A DNA stretch of 64,000 nucleotides from Flagellimonas pacifica (GCF_900215465.1 NZ_OBEH01000004.1:302359-366358), one strand, 5' to 3'; counted from the stretch's first letter, positions 1-8,251 are shown. Numbers and translations: made by a program. Notes: a model not told the origin generated them from the sequence alone.

Positions 1-205
1 CATATGTCGAACCTATCTCCGCTCCGGCAAAGGTGAAGCCCACAGATGTCTCGTTGCCCGCGTTGATGGGGTCCTGGTCGATCGTCGCGGTATAGCCTGA
101 TGGAACTTGCCCAAACCCAAAACTACAAGTAAAAAGGGTAAATGCTATAAACAGTAATGTGTTGTATCCATAGCTGGAAAACTGTTCTAATGAGGTTTTT
201 TTCAT
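1..205 (-). CDS. Secreted surface/adhesin-like protein, N-terminal part (cut by window edge)
   Basis: The reading frame opens at an ATG (205-203, minus strand) and stays open to the window edge, about 68 codons. A charged start (MKKTSLEQ) is followed by a hydrophobic stretch (residues about 14-30, TLLFIAFTLFTCSFGFG), a Sec signal peptide, then a mature start near QVPSGYTATIDQDPIN. The following text (AGNETSVGFTFAGAEIG) resembles, from memory, the Ig-like repeat units of large Flavobacteriia surface proteins; this is inference. The mature part is much richer in G+C than the signal peptide part (58 of 100 bases at 1-100 against 35 of 100 at 101-200). The C-terminus, where a type IX sorting domain would sit, is outside the window. 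No clear promoter is seen in 206-374. Confidence 0.7.
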   Translation of the reverse strand, partial: MKKTSLEQFSSYGYNTLLFIAFTLFTCSFGFGQVPSGYTATIDQDPINAGNETSVGFTFAGAEIGSTY

Positions 206-374
206 GAAGGGCAACATTACCTGTTCAAATAAATTTGAATATCGTTTTTATTCCATTTGGATTGGTGATTTGGGAAGAATCAATATTACTAAAAATTAAA
301 GGAACACCACAACTTAACGGATTAAATCTAAGTTTCTCGGGTGAAATGCCCGGAAGGTCAGAAAAATCTTATTT

Positions 375-1256
375 TTATAGCGCTGCAGAAGAAGTTTCTG
401 CTCCAGAATCAATCTTTCTGACCAATCCTTGAAGTACTTTTCCAGGGCCAACTTCAACAAAAGACCTCCCTCCATCTTTGACCATCTGCTGAACGCTTTG
501 TGTCCATTTTACGGGAGCAGTCAATTGTGAAATTAAATTGGCTTTAATTTCATTGGCATTTGTGACAGCTGTGGTTGGAACATTTTGATAAATTGGACAA
601 CTTGGTTCACTGAAATTTGTGGCTTTAATAGCAGCAGCCAACTCTTCTCTTGCCGGCTCCATTAAAGATGAATGGAAAGCCCCTCCAACAGGAAGCAACA
701 ATGCTCTTCTTGCTCCTGCTTCCTTTAATTTTTCACAAGCTGTATTTACCGCCTCTATCTCTCCTGAAATCACTAATTGACCCGGGCAATTATAGTTTGC
801 CGCTACTACAATTCCTTCGGTTTCATTGCATATTTTTTCAACAACCTCATCTTCCAATCCTAAAACAGCCGCCATTGTACTTGGTTGTATTTCGCATGCT
901 TTTTGCATGGCCGAAGCTCGTTGGGAAACCAATTTTAGTCCATCTTCAAAATTTAAAGTTCCGTTGGCCACCAAGGCGGAAAATTCGCCCAAAGAATGAC
1001 CCGCAACCATATCAGGCTTAAAATTATCCCCAAGAACCTTGCTCAAAATTACCGAATGCAAGAAAATTGCAGGTTGGGTAACTTTGGTCTGTTTCAAATC
1101 TTCAGGAGTGCCCTCAAACATGATATCCGTTATGGAAAACCCTAAAATATCATTGGCTTTTTCAAATAATTCTTGGGCCAAGGGATGGTTTTCATAAAGA
1201 TCGAGTCCCATACCTACAAATTGAGCTCCTTGTCCGGGAAAAATATATGCGTTCAT
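375..1256 (-). CDS. fabD: Malonyl-CoA:ACP transacylase FabD
   Basis: Transfers malonyl from CoA to acyl carrier protein, providing the extender unit for type II fatty acid synthesis in the cytosol. The 293-residue protein has the usual family length, the N-terminal GQGAQ motif (residues 8-12), the nucleophile elbow GHSLG with catalytic Ser88, and the catalytic His195 in GGAFHSS. I chose the ATG at 1256, giving MNAYIFPGQGAQ; an in-frame TTG at 1289 lies upstream of a good -7 promoter element (1276-1283) and would be outside the transcript. The gene follows the gamma-carbonic anhydrase-like gene on the same strand, separated by an 86-bp gap that contains a nested palindrome. No acpP or other fab gene is next to it in the window. 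Confidence 0.95.
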   Translation of the reverse strand: MNAYIFPGQGAQFVGMGLDLYENHPLAQELFEKANDILGFSITDIMFEGTPEDLKQTKVTQPAIFLHSVILSKVLGDNFKPDMVAGHSLGEFSALVANGTLNFEDGLKLVSQRASAMQKACEIQPSTMAAVLGLEDEVVEKICNETEGIVVAANYNCPGQLVISGEIEAVNTACEKLKEAGARRALLLPVGGAFHSSLMEPAREELAAAIKATNFSEPSCPIYQNVPTTAVTNANEIKANLISQLTAPVKWTQSVQQMVKDGGRSFVEVGPGKVLQGLVRKIDSGAETSSAAL

Positions 1257-1275
1257 TAGTTCAGGTTTTAGTGCT

Positions 1276-1283
1276 GCAAAAAT
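1276..1283 (-). promoter_or_regulatory. Bacteroidota -7 promoter element for fabD
   Basis: The minus strand reads TATTTTTG, an exact match to the TAnnTTTG -7 consensus of Bacteroidota sigma factor. It would start transcription near 1269, about 13 bases before the fabD ATG. No TTG (-33) is seen at the expected 19-21 bp spacing. Confidence 0.45.
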
Positions 1284-1289
1284 AGCCAA

Positions 1290-1328
1290 TATTAGATAAT
1301 TGGATTATTGAATAATCAGATTATCTAA
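1290..1328. repeat. Nested palindromic intergenic element
   Basis: Two inverted repeats are nested: a perfect 10-bp outer pair (ATTAGATAAT at 1290-1299, ATTATCTAAT at 1319-1328) and a perfect 7-bp inner pair (GATTATT at 1302-1308, AATAATC at 1310-1316) around a single base. Together they could fold into a long AT-rich hairpin. It sits after the gamma-carbonic anhydrase-like gene and before fabD, so it could end or attenuate read-through, but it lacks the G/C-rich stem of a usual terminator. A fragment sharing ATTGGATTATT occurs at about 37627. Confidence 0.6.
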
Positions 1329-1342
1329 TCTCTTAAAAAAGA

Positions 1343-1852
1343 CTACTTAAACCAACTGGAATAGGTAACATAATTATTGGCGATGCGGTCTATCTCCCCA
1401 GAACTCAATTCAGGGCTTACATCTTTTATTTTTTTAGCAGGCATTCCAGCATAAATGCTACCTGCCTCTACATGGGTGCCTTGGGTCACCACAGCACCTG
1501 CAGCTATTATAGAATTGCTCTCTACTACGCAGTCATCCATAATAATGCTGCCCATTCCAATGAGCACATTGTCTTTTACTGTACAACCATGCACAATGGC
1601 ATTATGGCCTATGGAAACATTATTACCAATTATAGTTGGTGCTTTTTTATAAGTGCAATGGATAATGGCTCCATCTTGCACATTGACCTTGTCACCCATT
1701 TTAATAAAATGTACGTCTCCCCGAATTACGGCATTGAACCATACACTACATTGATTTCCCATTGATACTTCACCAACAATAGTTGCATTTTCGGCAATAA
1801 AGCAATCTTCGCCAATTTCTGGGGATTTCCCTTTTACTGATTTAATAATCAT
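1343..1852 (-). CDS. Gamma-carbonic anhydrase-family hexapeptide protein
   Basis: A 169-residue left-handed beta-helix protein of the gamma-carbonic anhydrase/PaaY/YrdA family. Imperfect hexapeptide repeats (for example VSIGHNAIVHG, VLIGMGSII) run from about residue 18 to 135, followed by a short C-terminal helix. The three histidines expected to bind metal between trimer subunits are present at residues 65, 83 and 88 (IIH, IGHNAIVH). Metal binding is therefore likely; whether it is an active carbonic anhydrase cannot be read from sequence, as many family members have weak or no such activity. It starts 15 bp after the response regulator gene and is probably cotranscribed with it. Confidence 0.88.
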   Translation of the reverse strand: MIIKSVKGKSPEIGEDCFIAENATIVGEVSMGNQCSVWFNAVIRGDVHFIKMGDKVNVQDGAIIHCTYKKAPTIIGNNVSIGHNAIVHGCTVKDNVLIGMGSIIMDDCVVESNSIIAAGAVVTQGTHVEAGSIYAGMPAKKIKDVSPELSSGEIDRIANNYVTYSSWFK

Positions 1853-1867
1853 TTGTGATTCTTGTAT

Positions 1868-2599
1868 TTATTTAAAAAAGGATAGCAATGCAGCTTTCTT
1901 GGATGCTGAAACGGATAGTTCCTTACCATTGGAAAGTACAACACTCCCGCCTTTTCCTTTTTTATATTTTACGACCTCGCCCACGTTCACCAAATACGAC
2001 TTGTGGATTCTGGCAAAAGCATAGCTTGACAAGGCATCTTCAAAATATTTAAGGGTTTTGCTTACCACAATTCTTTTGTTCTCCAGATAAATTTCCGTGT
2101 AGTTGTCATCTGCCTTGCAAAAATAAATATCACTTACATCCAAAACCTGAAAACCATCTTGTTGCGGCAAAGTTATCTTGCCTTCTGTTCTTATGGTCTT
2201 GGCTTCCAAAACCTGCCCTTCCAATGCATCTTCTTTTTCTTTTATTTCTTTTACATAATCCACAGCCTTTATCAATTCATCAATATTGATGGGTTTCATC
2301 AAATAATAGGCGGCATGGTTGTTTAAGGCATCCATGGCATATTGATTATAGGCTGTAACAAAAACAGTTTCAAAAGTACGATCAGGCACCTTATCCAATA
2401 GATCAAAGGCATTACCAAAAGGCATTTCTACATCCAAAAAAACCAAATCTGGTTGCTGTTTCTGAACCAACTCCAATCCTTCTGTAATATTGGAAGCTTC
2501 CCCTAATAGTTTGACCCCGTTACAGTACTTGGCCAAATAATTACGGAGTATTTCCCGGCTATTTGCCTCATCTTCCACTATGATAGCGCGTAATTCCAT
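1868..2599 (-). CDS. LytTR-family response regulator
   Basis: Cytosolic transcription regulator of 243 residues. The N-terminal receiver domain (about 1-120) carries the acidic pair (VEDE near residue 9) and the phospho-acceptor Asp at about residue 55 in DLVFLDVEMP. The C-terminal LytTR DNA-binding domain (about 140-243) shows the typical ...YTEIYLENKRIVVSKTLK... and FARIHKSYLVNV text. Its start codon overlaps the stop of the histidine kinase gene by one base (TAATG), indicating translational coupling and a cognate pair. LytTR regulators bind direct repeats upstream of their targets; no target can be named from this window. Confidence 0.93.
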   Translation of the reverse strand: MELRAIIVEDEANSREILRNYLAKYCNGVKLLGEASNITEGLELVQKQQPDLVFLDVEMPFGNAFDLLDKVPDRTFETVFVTAYNQYAMDALNNHAAYYLMKPINIDELIKAVDYVKEIKEKEDALEGQVLEAKTIRTEGKITLPQQDGFQVLDVSDIYFCKADDNYTEIYLENKRIVVSKTLKYFEDALSSYAFARIHKSYLVNVGEVVKYKKGKGGSVVLSNGKELSVSASKKAALLSFFK

Positions 2600-4803
2600 T
2601 AATCTTTTTTGAGTTTTAGGGACACTTTGGTTCCTGTTTGGTCATCGTACAAATCTGAAATGGAAACATCAACCTTATTTTTATACATATCATTAAGGAT
2701 TTGAATTCGTTTTTTGATGTTCCCCATTCCTTTTGATTTTTGTTTCTTCTGATTGGCAGTTTTAAGTTCCGCCGATCTCTTTCTGCCCACACCGTTATCT
2801 TCAATGTTGATTTCCAATGTTTCTGCATTGATTTGGTCAATCTTTATTTTCAGGAAGCCTTTTTCTTCTTTATATCGTAAACCATGCCAAATAGCATTTT
2901 CAATATAGGGTTGAAGTAACATAGGTGGTATTTCAAATGCTTCGATATCAATTTTGTCATTTATGTCTATTTCAAAATCGAACTTATCCGAAAAACGGGA
3001 ATGTTCCAATTTTACATAGAGCTCCAATAATTCCAATTCTCTGGAAAGTGGAATAAAATCTTCCTCAGAATTTTCCAGTACGCTACGCATTAAAACTGAA
3101 AAATCGCTCAAAAATCGGTTTGCGCTTCGTTCGTCACTCTTGGCAATATAATTATTGACAGAATTGAGGGCATTAAAAATAAAATGTGGATTCATTTGAG
3201 TGCGCAGTGATTTTAGTGCCAACAGATTGTTGGCCAATTTCTGTTGTTTGCCATTGCGGTAGTATAAAAACGTGATCAATGTCATCAACACAATCCCAAA
3301 AATCAAGGAATAAATAATCCATTTTTGCCTTTTACTGGTTTCTTCAAACAATTGCTGCTCTGTCAACGCTAAACTATACTTGCTCTGTGACAGTTCCCTT
3401 TCCTGTTCCAAACTGGAAATTCTATTTTGTTTGGTAGCTATTTCTCTATTAAATCTGGCAGCTCTTGAGATTTCCTGCTCTTTTCTAACATATAAACTGT
3501 CAACTACAGCAACATAGTCTTGATATGATTCCAATGCCTTGGTAAAATCACCTTTATAGCGGTATACTTCGGATAATTTCCTTGTCGCATCTTTTTGAAC
3601 CACCAAATCATCTTCATTATCTGCCTCTACAATACTGCGCTCCAAATATGGGATGGCCTCATCCAATTTATCCTGTGCTATATAAGCATTGGCTATTTTG
3701 TAGTTAATACGTTGAGAAGTTATGGAGTCTGGCCTCCCTAAACCTTTGTTCTCTGTGGCAACGGATTGTATGGGCAATTGCTGTAGTTCGTTCAAGCTCT
3801 TTTTGCGTAATTGGATTTCATCATCGTACCTATTTTCATCATTATAAAAATCAGCGACTTTTTCATTCTCTTCTATTAACCGTTCTGGAGCAACTGCTTT
3901 GGACAAATTCAAAGAGTTGTTATAAAAACCTTCTGCCTCAATAAAACGATCTTCACTGGCATAGGCATCTGCAATTTTAGAATTAAGGTCAATGACTTTT
4001 GGGGAGATTTGATTTTTTTGGGCGATTTGGAGTCCTTCTTGATAAAAATCCAACGCCTTCTTTAAATCTGATAACGCTCTATATGTATCCCCCAATCCTT
4101 CATACAATTCTACGCGTTGATAGGGCACCATGTTTTTGACAGACACCAAAGGTAAAAGTGAAGATTCTGCCTTTTGAAAGTCGTTGTTCAATATATAAGC
4201 CTTGCCCAACAACAATGTTGGTTTTATTGATTTTTGTGTGGCCAATGCATCCTCAAAATTGGTTATGGCCAAATCATATTGTTTATGGTAAAGGTAAATT
4301 TCCCCTAAAGTGGTAAACGAGGAAGCCAGTTCCTTTTTGTTCCCACGTTTTCCTAAAAGCGTTATGGACTGGGCAATAAAATCTATACTCTTTTCAAGAT
4401 CAGTTCTTTTATAAAAATCCGCAGAATCCAATAGTTTTTGATGATTGATCATGTTTCTAGAACTTGACCGCTTTTCTTTTTTGGACGTTTCATATTCGTA
4501 TCCAGCAACTCTGACATCTACATCTTCATCCGATTTTATGCGATGTCTCACGGTTTCAAACTCAGGACTCTCAAAAATGAGATAATCCCCTATGGAAGCC
4601 TTTATCTTAAATTCTCCTAGTCCATTGGTGGTTGTAAAACTTCCTGTATCGGTTGACACTTGAACCCCAGATATTGGCACAAAATTCTCCTTGCCTTTTA
4701 CCGATCCTTTGATCTCTACCTGAGAACTATTATTGTTCACCTGAGAAAACCCTGAGTAAAGTGCAATTAAAAAGAGAAATACAACGTGCCTTTTTTTAAT
4801 CAT
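2599..4803 (-). CDS. TPR-containing LytS-type sensor histidine kinase
   Basis: Membrane sensor of 734 residues, the partner of the LytTR regulator. Order of parts: signal peptide (MIKKRHVVFLFLIALYSGFSQ), a carboxypeptidase-regulatory-like beta domain (about 28-95, with GVQVSTDTGSFTTTNGLGEFKI), several TPR repeats (about 125-440), a coiled coil (about 440-490), one transmembrane helix (about 494-514), then a His_kinase domain with the phospho-acceptor His near residue 539 in QMNPHFIFNALN and a HATPase domain with IENAIWHGL and DNGVGRKRS. The sensing part should lie in the periplasm. This TPR-LytS layout is common in Bacteroidota; the added N-terminal beta domain is less usual. The signal is unknown. 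Confidence 0.92.
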   Translation of the reverse strand: MIKKRHVVFLFLIALYSGFSQVNNNSSQVEIKGSVKGKENFVPISGVQVSTDTGSFTTTNGLGEFKIKASIGDYLIFESPEFETVRHRIKSDEDVDVRVAGYEYETSKKEKRSSSRNMINHQKLLDSADFYKRTDLEKSIDFIAQSITLLGKRGNKKELASSFTTLGEIYLYHKQYDLAITNFEDALATQKSIKPTLLLGKAYILNNDFQKAESSLLPLVSVKNMVPYQRVELYEGLGDTYRALSDLKKALDFYQEGLQIAQKNQISPKVIDLNSKIADAYASEDRFIEAEGFYNNSLNLSKAVAPERLIEENEKVADFYNDENRYDDEIQLRKKSLNELQQLPIQSVATENKGLGRPDSITSQRINYKIANAYIAQDKLDEAIPYLERSIVEADNEDDLVVQKDATRKLSEVYRYKGDFTKALESYQDYVAVVDSLYVRKEQEISRAARFNREIATKQNRISSLEQERELSQSKYSLALTEQQLFEETSKRQKWIIYSLIFGIVLMTLITFLYYRNGKQQKLANNLLALKSLRTQMNPHFIFNALNSVNNYIAKSDERSANRFLSDFSVLMRSVLENSEEDFIPLSRELELLELYVKLEHSRFSDKFDFEIDINDKIDIEAFEIPPMLLQPYIENAIWHGLRYKEEKGFLKIKIDQINAETLEINIEDNGVGRKRSAELKTANQKKQKSKGMGNIKKRIQILNDMYKNKVDVSISDLYDDQTGTKVSLKLKKD

Positions 4804-5010
4804 GGCTTTAAATGTTCAGGTAAACTTAATTCATCTAAGGCGTACTAAAAAATGGCCTTTCATTGAATTTCCATTAAAATTTAGATCATACTACCACTTC
4901 ACAAAACCAATTGGTCCATTCACTCATTACAACTCCTTGTTCGCTCATTCCAGGTTTTTATTGAAAAAAGTTGGGAATACTTTTAGCCCATATTTTAAAA
5001 ACATTGAACT

Positions 5011-6180
5011 ATGAAATCTTTTAAACACCTATTAGGAATTGCACTTTTCACCATGATAACTGGAACAGCATATGGTTGCGATTTAAAATCAAAGGAATCT
5101 CAAAACACAGCTCTAGTTACAAAATCCATTATTCACAAGCCTGCCAAGCAATATGTAAAGATTGCTCTGTTATTGGATACCAGTAATAGTATGGACGGGC
5201 TCATTAACCAAGCAAAAGCACAGCTTTGGGATATTGTGAACGAGTTTACCCACGCCAAATGTGGAAATGAGTCTAGGCCTTCATTACAAATAGCACTCTA
5301 TGAGTATGGCAATGACAATCTATCCTCCAATGAAGGATACATTAGACAAGTAATCAATTTTAGCAGTGATCTAGATGAGATTTCTGAAAAACTATTCTCC
5401 TTAACAACAAATGGGGGTGAAGAGTATTGCGGAGAGGTTATCCAAACTTCTTTAAAACAGTTAGATTGGGGCAAAAGTGCGGATGATCTCAAAATGATTT
5501 TTATTGCAGGAAACGAACCTTTCACACAAGGCAAATTGAATTACAAAGATGCTACATCCAATGCCAGAGAAAAAGATGTCATTGTTAATACTATTTTCTG
5601 TGGAAATTATGAGCAAGGTATCTCAACCAGTTGGAAAAATGGGGCCACTCTTACCGGTGGAGAATATATGGCCATAGATCACAACAGGCAGGTAGTTCAT
5701 ATTGAAACTCCTTATGACGATGTAATTATCAAGCTTAACTCACAATTGAACAAAACCTATATTTCTTATGGTGCTTTGGGTAGAGAGAAAAAAGCAAAAC
5801 AGAGCATGCAGGATAGCAATGCCCAAGAGATGGCAGCGGCCGTGGCAGTAAAAAGAACTGTAAGCAAGGGTTCCAGACTCTATAAAAACTCTACATGGGA
5901 TTTGGTAGATGCTGTTGAAGATAATGAAGAAGTACTTGAAGAGCTAGAGGTAGAAGACCTTCCTTCCGAACTTAAAGAAAAATCAGAAGGTGAGATCAAA
6001 AAATACCTTAAAGAGAAAAAAACGGAGCGTGAAAAGATTCAAAAACAAATTCAGGAGTTGAACAAAAAACGTGAGGCCTTCATCGCCAAAAATCAAAAAG
6101 AGGAAACTGGTGAATTGGAAAATGCACTATTATCGGCTATAAAGGCTCAAGCCTCTAAGAAAAATTACAAGTGGGATTAA
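5011..6180 (+). CDS. Exported VWA-domain protein
   Basis: A 389-residue protein with an N-terminal signal sequence (MKSFKHLLGIALFTMITG) ending in TAYGC; this could be a loose lipobox, so a lipoprotein is possible. A von Willebrand A domain spans about 50-250 and has an intact MIDAS start, LLLDTSNSMDG (about residues 53-63), implying divalent metal-dependent binding of a partner. The C-terminal third (about 300-389) is rich in Lys/Glu and predicted helical, with a coiled coil near 330-370. It is transcribed alone, divergent from the sensor kinase gene, and ends in a hairpin shared with the convergent PorP-like gene. Function unknown beyond the fold. Confidence 0.8.
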   Translation: MKSFKHLLGIALFTMITGTAYGCDLKSKESQNTALVTKSIIHKPAKQYVKIALLLDTSNSMDGLINQAKAQLWDIVNEFTHAKCGNESRPSLQIALYEYGNDNLSSNEGYIRQVINFSSDLDEISEKLFSLTTNGGEEYCGEVIQTSLKQLDWGKSADDLKMIFIAGNEPFTQGKLNYKDATSNAREKDVIVNTIFCGNYEQGISTSWKNGATLTGGEYMAIDHNRQVVHIETPYDDVIIKLNSQLNKTYISYGALGREKKAKQSMQDSNAQEMAAAVAVKRTVSKGSRLYKNSTWDLVDAVEDNEEVLEELEVEDLPSELKEKSEGEIKKYLKEKKTEREKIQKQIQELNKKREAFIAKNQKEETGELENALLSAIKAQASKKNYKWD

Positions 6181-6205
6181 CTTCTATCTTGAAGATTTAA
6201 AATCT

Positions 6206-6234
6206 GGTCTATCCTTAAAAGGATAGGCCTTTTT
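6206..6234. terminator. Bidirectional terminator between VWA and PorP/SprF-like genes
   Basis: Hairpin with a 10-bp stem (6206-6215 pairing with 6220-6229, one G-U type pair), a 4-base loop and a T run at 6230-6234. It lies in the 52-bp convergent gap and its T run overlaps the stop codon of the minus-strand gene. Confidence 0.75.
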
Positions 6235-7228
6235 AATTGTTGGCAGCAGGGCAATAGCAATCATATCGTTTTCCTTGGTCACTCTGTCCCCAATCATACC
6301 CTAAAGTAATTTGATGGAACCCTCCATTATCAAAACGTATATCACCAGATTGATAAGAATAATTGTAGGAGAACATAAATTTATTGACATTAACTCCAAT
6401 TATAGGCGTAAAAAGCTGTAAGCGTTGTTCCCCAAAACCTCCGTTGGTTTGGAATTGAGCGCCGTCAAAGCTCCTTCGGTAGGATAATCCTGCCCATACG
6501 GTACCAAAACTTACATCTTTGTACACTTTTGCATTAAAGTCAATGGTTTTTTCCTTGGTAAGGTCCGTCATCTGCAATAGTATGGAAGGTTCTATTCTTG
6601 TCTTTTTCCCAAAAACGTAACCAGCAGATAGCAAATACCTCCTAAGGTTATCAAATCTTGCAACAGTATATAAATCACGTCCACTTCCCAGCACATTCAA
6701 AACTGCAGCATGTGCATAGAACTCAAAAAGGTTATAAGATGCTCCAAAATCCACGTTAAAATAGCTAGCTGTATTCTTGGTACCTGTTATAATTGGGTCA
6801 GGTATTACAGATCTAAATTCTGTTTCATCCAAACTGCTCAAAATTACTCCTGCACTAAGACCAAACGATATTTGATTAAGGGTTCTAAAATCTCCTGCTA
6901 ATTGTAAATGATGTGCATAGGTAGCCTTAAATCCAGTTTGAGAATGATATCCATTGGAGTCGTTAAACAAAATAGCACCAACACCACTGCGTTCACCTGC
7001 TCTAAAGTTAACATTCAAAGTCTGTAAGCTGGGTGCCTCATCAACATTAAACCATTGTTTCCTGGCCGTTAATCTAATTTTGCCTCCTTCGGCAATACCT
7101 GCCATAGATGGATAAACTAAATAATAGTTATCGGCTAAATAATCAAAATATACAGGTATTCCCTCTTGGGCCTTAGCTGTCAGCCCAAAAACTAGGGTTA
7201 TGATCAATGGGGTTAAATAGCGTCTCAT
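6233..7228 (-). CDS. PorP/SprF-family outer-membrane protein
   Basis: A 331-residue predicted beta-barrel with a signal peptide (MRRYLTPLIITLVFGLTAKA) followed by the family start (EGIPVYFDYLADNYYLVYPSMAGI), which matches the PorP/SprF opening where the mature protein begins by describing a missing number of objects. Members act with type IX secretion, often paired with a giant adhesin as in SprF/SprB. Here no adhesin gene is adjacent, so it is an orphan copy whose partner must be elsewhere. It is a single-gene unit, divergent from the Fe-S carrier gene. Confidence 0.88.
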   Translation of the reverse strand: MRRYLTPLIITLVFGLTAKAQEGIPVYFDYLADNYYLVYPSMAGIAEGGKIRLTARKQWFNVDEAPSLQTLNVNFRAGERSGVGAILFNDSNGYHSQTGFKATYAHHLQLAGDFRTLNQISFGLSAGVILSSLDETEFRSVIPDPIITGTKNTASYFNVDFGASYNLFEFYAHAAVLNVLGSGRDLYTVARFDNLRRYLLSAGYVFGKKTRIEPSILLQMTDLTKEKTIDFNAKVYKDVSFGTVWAGLSYRRSFDGAQFQTNGGFGEQRLQLFTPIIGVNVNKFMFSYNYSYQSGDIRFDNGGFHQITLGYDWGQSDQGKRYDCYCPAANN

Positions 7229-7307
7229 GCAACGATTTTGGGCTCTAGTTGAGATTTAAAGGTAATCAAACATTTAGATAACGGTTGTAGCGGTACATTA
7301 TTATATA

Positions 7308-7339
7308 TTTTGCCCCTCATTATTACTTTGGTATTTTTG
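7308..7339 (+). promoter_or_regulatory. Promoter of the NifU-like gene
   Basis: A TTTTG (-33, 7308-7312) and TATTTTTG (-7, 7332-7339) are separated by 19 bp, an exact fit to the Bacteroidota TTG-N19-TAnnTTTG promoter. Transcription would begin near 7346, about 9 bases before the ATG at 7355. The TTG of the -33 box is itself an in-frame alternative start, which the promoter rules out. Confidence 0.7.
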
Positions 7340-7354
7340 CACCAAATTCCTGCT

Positions 7355-8251
7355 ATGAAAGAATTCAATATTACAGTTGTTCCAACAAACAACTCCAAAA
7401 TACTAAAATTTGAGGCCAATCATTTTTTGGTCAAAGGCAATTATGAGCTAAAAAACATCGATGAGGCCAAAAACTCTCCGCTAGCACAGCAGTTATTCTA
7501 CCTACCATTTATCAAAACAGTTTACATTTCTGGAAATTTTATAGCCCTTGAACGTTTTGATATTGTAGAATGGGATGATGTTAAAGATGAAGTGGCTCAG
7601 CAGTTGGTTGAATACCTGAATGCCGGGCAACCGGTAGTTAACGAAGATGACACCAAAAAAAAGGAACCCATTACCGTTTATGCAGAAGTAACACCAAATC
7701 CGGCGGTAATGAAATTTGTTTCCAACAAACGTATTGTTCCAACCACATACGAATTCAAGAATATTGATGAGGCCAAGGATTCACTATTGGCCCAAGAGCT
7801 TTTTCATTTCCCTTTTGTAAAAGAAGTATTTTTTGATGAAAACTATGTTTCAGTATCAAAATATGATGTTGCCGAATGGGAAGGAATTACTATGCAGTTA
7901 CGGGAATTTATCCGGGATTTTTTGGCAGATGGTAAAGAAGTAGTCTCACAAGCAGCAATTCAGAAATCAAAAGAAACGGAAGAACAGAATAGTGCACAGG
8001 TACATTATGATGACACTTCCAAACAGATTATTGATATTTTGGACGAATATGTTAAACCGGCCGTGGCAAGCGACGGAGGCAATATTCTTTTTCAATCTTA
8101 CGAAGAAGACACCAAAACCGTAAACGTGATTTTGCAGGGTGCCTGTAGTGGATGTCCTTCCTCAACATTTACCCTTAAAAATGGTATTGAGACCATGCTC
8201 AAAAACATGATGGGGGACAAAGTCAATGAAGTAGTGGCCATTAATGGTTGA
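7355..8251 (+). CDS. NifU/NfuA-type Fe-S cluster carrier with tandem Nfu N-terminal domains
   Basis: A 298-residue cytosolic protein that should carry and deliver Fe-S clusters to client enzymes. It has two Nfu_N-type domains in tandem: residues about 3-85 and 108-195, recognisable by the repeated text LKFEANHFLVKGNYELKNID and MKFVSNKRIVPTTYEFKNID, each followed by EAK(N/D)S-LAQ(Q/E)LF. A C-terminal NifU domain (about 218-298) carries the cluster-binding CxxC at Cys264 and Cys267 (GACSGCPSS). The ATG at 7355 is chosen because the promoter at 7308-7339 leaves only this start. The internal duplication is typical of Bacteroidota versions, unlike the single-domain Nfu of mitochondria. Confidence 0.92.
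   Translation: MKEFNITVVPTNNSKILKFEANHFLVKGNYELKNIDEAKNSPLAQQLFYLPFIKTVYISGNFIALERFDIVEWDDVKDEVAQQLVEYLNAGQPVVNEDDTKKKEPITVYAEVTPNPAVMKFVSNKRIVPTTYEFKNIDEAKDSLLAQELFHFPFVKEVFFDENYVSVSKYDVAEWEGITMQLREFIRDFLADGKEVVSQAAIQKSKETEEQNSAQVHYDDTSKQIIDILDEYVKPAVASDGGNILFQSYEEDTKTVNVILQGACSGCPSSTFTLKNGIETMLKNMMGDKVNEVVAING

Noticed and set aside
338..352. Short CGGG/CCCG hairpin after fabD
   Set aside because: Only a 4-bp stem and no T run; too weak to call a terminator.
235..432. Open frame of 65 codons on the plus strand overlapping the 3' end of fabD
   Set aside because: It runs through the fabD coding region antisense and its own text has no recognisable features.
650..1021. 123-codon plus-strand frame inside fabD
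   Set aside because: Antisense to a well-supported gene and lacking any recognisable domain.
4802..5014. Open frame of 70 codons on the plus strand in the divergent gap before the VWA gene
   Set aside because: Its start overlaps the sensor kinase start, it has no domain, and the gap is needed for two promoters.
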